16,579 nucleotides of DNA, taken from NCBI GenBank assembly GCA_003242515.1, contig QGUS01000008.1, positions 1-16,579 on the forward strand. Reading direction: 5' to 3'. The notes under the pieces were generated by a model, which saw only the letters and a list, made by a program, of their open reading frames with translations, searched no databases and was not told the DNA's origin. Position 1 is the first letter of the stretch, and each line of letters opens with the position of its first letter. The DNA is from Actinomycetota bacterium (GTDB lineage Bacteria > Actinomycetota > Acidimicrobiia > Spongiisociales > ZC4RG35). A program made the translations under genes and the position numbers. Of the stretch, positions 13,422-16,579 are shown piece after piece.

Positions 13422-15780
13422 CGTACTCGGCCAGATGCCGGCCGGTGAGGGTGGAGGGGTCGGCCACCAGGTCCGCCGGCGTGCCCTGGAACACAACCTG
13501 TCCGCCGTCGTGGCCCGCGCCGGGACCCATGTCGATGATCCAGTCGGCGTGGGACATCACGGCGAGGTCGTGCTCGATCACGATCACCGACTTGCCCTGA
13601 TCGACCAGGCGGTCGAGCAGGGCGAGCAGGTGTTCCACGTCCGCCAGGTGGAGGCCCGTGGTCGGCTCGTCGAGCACGTAGATGCCCCCGTCCTCGGCCA
13701 TGTGTATCGCCAGCTTGAGACGCTGGCGCTCGCCGCCGGAGAGGGTGGTGAGCGGCTGTCCCAGGCTCAGGTAGCCGAGACCCACGTCGACGAGGCGGTC
13801 GAGGATCTCCCGCGCCTGCGGCACCTTCGAGTCGGGGGCGGCGAAGAAGGCGGCCGCCTCGCTCGCCGGCATCTCGAGCACCTCGTGGATGTTCTTCCCG
13901 CCCAGCCGGTACTCCAGGACCTCCGCCTGGAAGCGGCGGCCCTCGCAGTCCTCGCAGGTCGACGAGACCACGTCCATGAAGCCCAGCTCGGTGAACACCA
14001 CGCCCGCGCCGTTGCAGGTCGGGCATGCGCCCTCCGAGTTGGGGCTGAACAGCGCGGGCTTCACCCCGTTGGCCCTGGCGAACGCCTTCCGGATCGGATC
14101 GAGCAGGCCTGTGTAGGTGGCGGGGTTGGAGCGCCGCGAGCCGCGGATCGGGGACTGGTCGACGAAGACCACTCCGGCGTCCCGGGGGATGGAGTGGTGG
14201 ATCAGCGAGCTCTTGCCCGACCCGGCCACGCCGGTCACGACGCAGAGCACCCCGAGCGGGATGTCGACGTCGACGTCCTTGAGGTTGTGGCGGTTGGCGC
14301 CGCGGACCTCGATGAATCCGGTGGGCTCCCGCACCGTCTCCTTGAACCCAACCCGGTTGTCCAGGTGCCGCCCGGTGAGGGTGCCGCTCTTCCTCAGGTC
14401 GTCGACCGGGCCCTGGAAGACGACCTCGCCACCGGCCGAGCCGGCGCCGGGCCCCATGTCGACCACGAAGTCGGAGATCTCGATGGTCCTGGGCTCGTGC
14501 TCCACGACCAGCACGGTGTTCCCCTTGTCCCTCAGACGCAGGAGCAGGTCGTTCATCCGCCCGATGTCGTGGGGGTGGAGCCCGGTGGTCGGCTCGTCGA
14601 AGACGTAGGTGACGTCGGTGAGGGGAGACCCGAGGTGGCGGATCATCTTCACCCGCTGCGCCTCGCCGCCCGACAGGCTGCCCGAGGGGCGATCGAGGGA
14701 GAGGTAGCCGAGACCGATCTCGACGAATGAGTCGAGGAGGTTGCGCAGGTTCTCCAGGAGCGGCCCGCCCGACGGCAGGTCGAGGCCCCGGACCCACCCG
14801 GCGAGGTCGGTGATCTGCATCGCCGACACCTCGGCGATGTTGAGGCCGGCGATGCGGGAGGACCGTGCCGTCTCGTTGAGCCGTGTGCCGTCGCAGCCGG
14901 GGCAGGTCCGGAACGTGACCGCCCGCTCCACGAACGCCCGGATGTGGGGTTGGAGGGCGTCCGGGTCCTTGGAGAGGATCGACTTCTGCAGCTTGGGGAC
15001 CAGGCCCTCGTAGGTGACGTTCACCCCGGCGATCCGGACCTTGGTGGGCTCCTTGTAGAGGAAGTCGTGGAGCTCGGCCTCCGTGTAGTCACGGATCGGC
15101 TTGTCGGGGTCGAGGAAGCCCGACTCGGCGAACTGCCGGACCGGCCACCCGCCCGACGCGTACCCGGGCACCTTGATGGCTCCCTCCAGCAGCGACAGGT
15201 CGGCGTCGTAGACCTCGGTCAGGTCGATGTCCTTCACCGACCCCGTCCCCTCGCAGGTGGGGCACATCCCGCCGAGCAGGTCGAAGGAGAAGCCCTCCTC
15301 GGCCTTGCCCTCGATCCGCACGGTGCTCGACCCGCGCACCGACGGGACGTTGAAGGAGAAGGCCGTGGGCGGGCCGATGCGGGGCTCGCCGAACCGGCTG
15401 AACAGGATCCGCAGCAGGGCGCTGGCGTCGGTGACGGTGCCGACCGTGGACCGGACATTCGGGGTCATCCGCTCCTGGTCGACGATGATGGCCGTGGTCA
15501 GCCCCTCGAGGTGGTCCACCTCCGGCCGGGCCTGGGTCGGCATGAACCCCTGGACGAAGGCCGAGTAGGTCTCGTTGATCAGCCGGCGCGACTCGGCGGC
15601 GATCGTGTCGAAGACCAGGCTCGACTTGCCGGAACCGGACACGCCGGTGAACACCGTCAGCCTCCGCTTGGGCAGCGCCAGGCTGACGTCCTTGAGGTTG
15701 TTCTCCCGGGCTCCTACGACCCGGATCTCGTCGTGCGAGTCGGCGGGATGCATGGGAACGGGCACGTTACGACCCATCAT
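13408..15780 (-). CDS. UvrA2-type (UvrA-like) double ABC ATPase
   Basis: A 790-aa cytoplasmic, DNA-binding ABC ATPase of the UvrA superfamily. First half: Walker A GVSGSGKSS (46-54), zinc cysteines CPTC (173-176) and CPGC (293-296), signature LSGGE (369-373), Walker B with DEPTTGLH (395-402). Second half: Walker A GVAGSGKSS (517-525), CPTC (586-589) with CEDC (609-612), LSGGE (680-684), DEPTTGLH (704-711). Canonical UvrA has about 940-980 residues and roughly 215 residues from the first Walker A to the first zinc pair; here it is about 125, so the UvrB-binding domain is apparently absent, as in UvrA2/DrrC-like proteins linked to drug or damage tolerance. Two start codons are adjacent (15780 and 15777); GGGGA is better spaced for 15777. 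It follows the AraC remnant and overlaps the DUF4389 end. Confidence 0.92.
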   Translation of the reverse strand: MMGRNVPVPMHPADSHDEIRVVGARENNLKDVSLALPKRRLTVFTGVSGSGKSSLVFDTIAAESRRLINETYSAFVQGFMPTQARPEVDHLEGLTTAIIVDQERMTPNVRSTVGTVTDASALLRILFSRFGEPRIGPPTAFSFNVPSVRGSSTVRIEGKAEEGFSFDLLGGMCPTCEGTGSVKDIDLTEVYDADLSLLEGAIKVPGYASGGWPVRQFAESGFLDPDKPIRDYTEAELHDFLYKEPTKVRIAGVNVTYEGLVPKLQKSILSKDPDALQPHIRAFVERAVTFRTCPGCDGTRLNETARSSRIAGLNIAEVSAMQITDLAGWVRGLDLPSGGPLLENLRNLLDSFVEIGLGYLSLDRPSGSLSGGEAQRVKMIRHLGSPLTDVTYVFDEPTTGLHPHDIGRMNDLLLRLRDKGNTVLVVEHEPRTIEISDFVVDMGPGAGSAGGEVVFQGPVDDLRKSGTLTGRHLDNRVGFKETVREPTGFIEVRGANRHNLKDVDVDIPLGVLCVVTGVAGSGKSSLIHHSIPRDAGVVFVDQSPIRGSRRSNPATYTGLLDPIRKAFARANGVKPALFSPNSEGACPTCNGAGVVFTELGFMDVVSSTCEDCEGRRFQAEVLEYRLGGKNIHEVLEMPASEAAAFFAAPDSKVPQAREILDRLVDVGLGYLSLGQPLTTLSGGERQRLKLAIHMAEDGGIYVLDEPTTGLHLADVEHLLALLDRLVDQGKSVIVIEHDLAVMSHADWIIDMGPGAGHDGGQVVFQGTPADLVADPSTLTGRHLAEYVSAG

Positions 15781-15799
15781 TCCCCAAATGACGGGGGAT

Positions 15800-15943
15800 T
15801 CAGGCCCGGTGGATCCTGTGCCCCGGCGACATGAACGCCAGCCGGGCCACGGCGGCCACGTCGAGCGGCTCGGAGAAGTGCCGGTCCATGTGGTCCCGCG
15901 CCCGGCGCAGCAGAGCCAGCTCCTCCAGCCCCTCCGGGGTCAC
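15800..15943 (-). pseudogene. Truncated AraC-family regulator (N-terminal HTH remnant)
   Basis: From GTG 15943 a 47-aa frame reads VTPEGLEELALLRRARDHMD, RHFSEPLDVAAVARLAFMSP, then GHRIHRA and stop. The first 42 residues match the start of stand-alone AraC-type DNA-binding proteins (LRRVRDRIDREYAEPLDVEALARVAHMSPGH). Normally FSRQFRAAYGE and a second helix-turn-helix follow, but the homology ends abruptly after MSPGH, 20 bp before the UvrA-like start codon. No continuation is found in other frames. Only one of the two HTH units remains, so a functional regulator is unlikely. I infer a deletion that brought the UvrA-like gene to this point. The start and Shine-Dalgarno (GGCAGG, directly adjacent) are weak. 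Confidence 0.65.
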
Positions 15944-16043
15944 CCTGCCGGGGCTACTGCGGCCCCGGGAATCCCGGCCGGTCCGGCGGGGTTCTCAGAG
16001 CCCGTGGATCCCGCCAAGATCGCGAGATGAGAAGAGGCCCGGA
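15944..16043. other. Gap between AraC remnant and YceI gene
   Basis: A 100-bp interval between divergent genes. It contains GGCGGG (15985-15990) / CCCGCC (16010-16015) as a 6-bp inverted repeat with a 19-nt loop, and a short CCGGGAATCCCGG dyad near 15966. No coding sequence or clear promoter is seen. Confidence 0.3.
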
Positions 16044-16579
16044 GTGAAGCGAGTCGTCGTCCCGTCCTGGTGATCGTCGCCCTGGCGATCGGAGGCCTGG
16101 TCTGGTTCTTCTCCGGGGACGCCCCCGGGGAGGTCGACATCGACCGCACCGCCTCTTCCGTCTCCGGCAACCCGACCACCACGGACGCCGCAGGTTCCGC
16201 CGGCGTCCCGGCAGGGATCGAGGGGACCTGGGTCGTCGACACCACCGTCGGCGAGTTCACGCTCGAAGACACGACGACCGCCTTCTTCGCCGGCTTCCGC
16301 ATCGACGAGGAGCTCCGCGGGATCGGCGCCACGACAGCCGTCGGTCGCACCCCGCTCGTGTCGGGCTCCATCCTCATCGCCGGGGACAGGGTCACCTCCG
16401 CTACGGTATCTGCCGACCTCCGCGGCATCGTCAGCAACGAGTCCCGCCGCAACGGCGCCATCCAGCGCTCCCTCGGCACGGCACCCCACCCCGAAGCAAC
16501 CTTCGAGCTGCCGAACCCGGCCGCCCCCCCGCCCGGGCCCGCACCGGGGCGGGGGGGGGGACCTCCGCCCGGGGCAACC
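16044..16579 (+). CDS. YceI-family protein, frameshifted near start and cut by window end
   Basis: YceI proteins are secreted or anchored lipocalin-like beta-barrels that bind isoprenoid-type ligands. The readable frame from about 16064 gives a membrane anchor (VLVIVALAIGGLVWFFSG), a short linker, then the YceI core: GTWVVDTTVGEFTLED, IDEELRGIGATTAVGRTP, VSGSILIAGDRVTSATVSAD, SRRNGAIQRSLGT, ATFELPNP. No start codon lies in this frame before GTG 16070. The natural start is GTG 16044 (AGAGG 6 nt ahead, giving VKRVVVP), which is in another frame and stops at 16071-16073. One missing base between about 16053 and 16066 would join them. After FELPNP the sequence becomes a G/C low-complexity tail rather than the expected YceI C-terminus. 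Confidence 0.72.
16520..16579. repeat. G/C low-complexity tail with poly-C and poly-G runs
   Basis: The last 60 bases are almost pure G/C with C7 (16524-16530) and G10 (16551-16560), and they translate to Pro/Gly/Ala repeats unlike YceI. Probably a contig-end artefact rather than biology. Confidence 0.55.

Overview
The window is high-GC bacterial DNA with short intergenic gaps, purine-rich Shine-Dalgarno sites and frequent GTG starts. Several families point to Actinomycetota: a mycothiol-type maleylpyruvate isomerase fold protein, a RamB-type regulator next to glyoxylate-shunt genes, an MT0933/Rv0909-type antitoxin, DUF4389, and the tail of an F420-dependent nitroreductase. I cannot assign class or genus from sequence alone. 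No tRNA, rRNA, CRISPR array, insertion sequence or prophage was seen.

Layout. (1) 1-3585, minus strand: a co-directional run of a membrane-anchored hypothetical protein, a DUF421/YetF protein, an MDMPI-fold protein, and a large LuxR/MalT-like AAA ATPase that leaves the window. (2) 3625-8012: the acetate/glyoxylate module. A RamB-like regulator (minus) is divergent from aceB (malate synthase) and aceA (isocitrate lyase) (plus). This arrangement would let cells grow on acetate or fatty acids under local control. (3) 8112-10865, minus: a group 2-like sigma-70 factor, a DksA/TraR zinc-finger protein, and the ammonium channel AmtB. Upstream of amtB is an 11-bp-phased array of GTTTC/GTTAC pentamers matching the architecture of GlnR boxes. 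(4) 10979-13421: a C-terminal remnant of a deazaflavin nitroreductase, a solitary small antitoxin-like gene, a convergent ArsB-like permease, and a DUF4389 membrane protein broken by a frameshift. (5) 13408-15780, minus: a UvrA2-type double ABC ATPase that seems to lack the UvrB-binding domain. (6) 15800-16579: an N-terminal remnant of an AraC regulator and a YceI-family gene that is frameshifted near its start and runs into low-complexity G/C sequence at the window edge.

The strongest functional themes are carbon (RamB/AceBA) and nitrogen (AmtB with putative GlnR sites) metabolism, with general regulators (sigma, DksA-like) between them. Three genes (ATPase, DUF4389, YceI) each show one apparent single-base deletion. 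With the poly-G edge, this raises the possibility of consensus or assembly errors. I found no clear new multi-gene system. The items most worth checking are the phased amtB operator array, the hairpins that embed stop codons, the sigma factor with an altered -35-recognition helix, and the two gene remnants.
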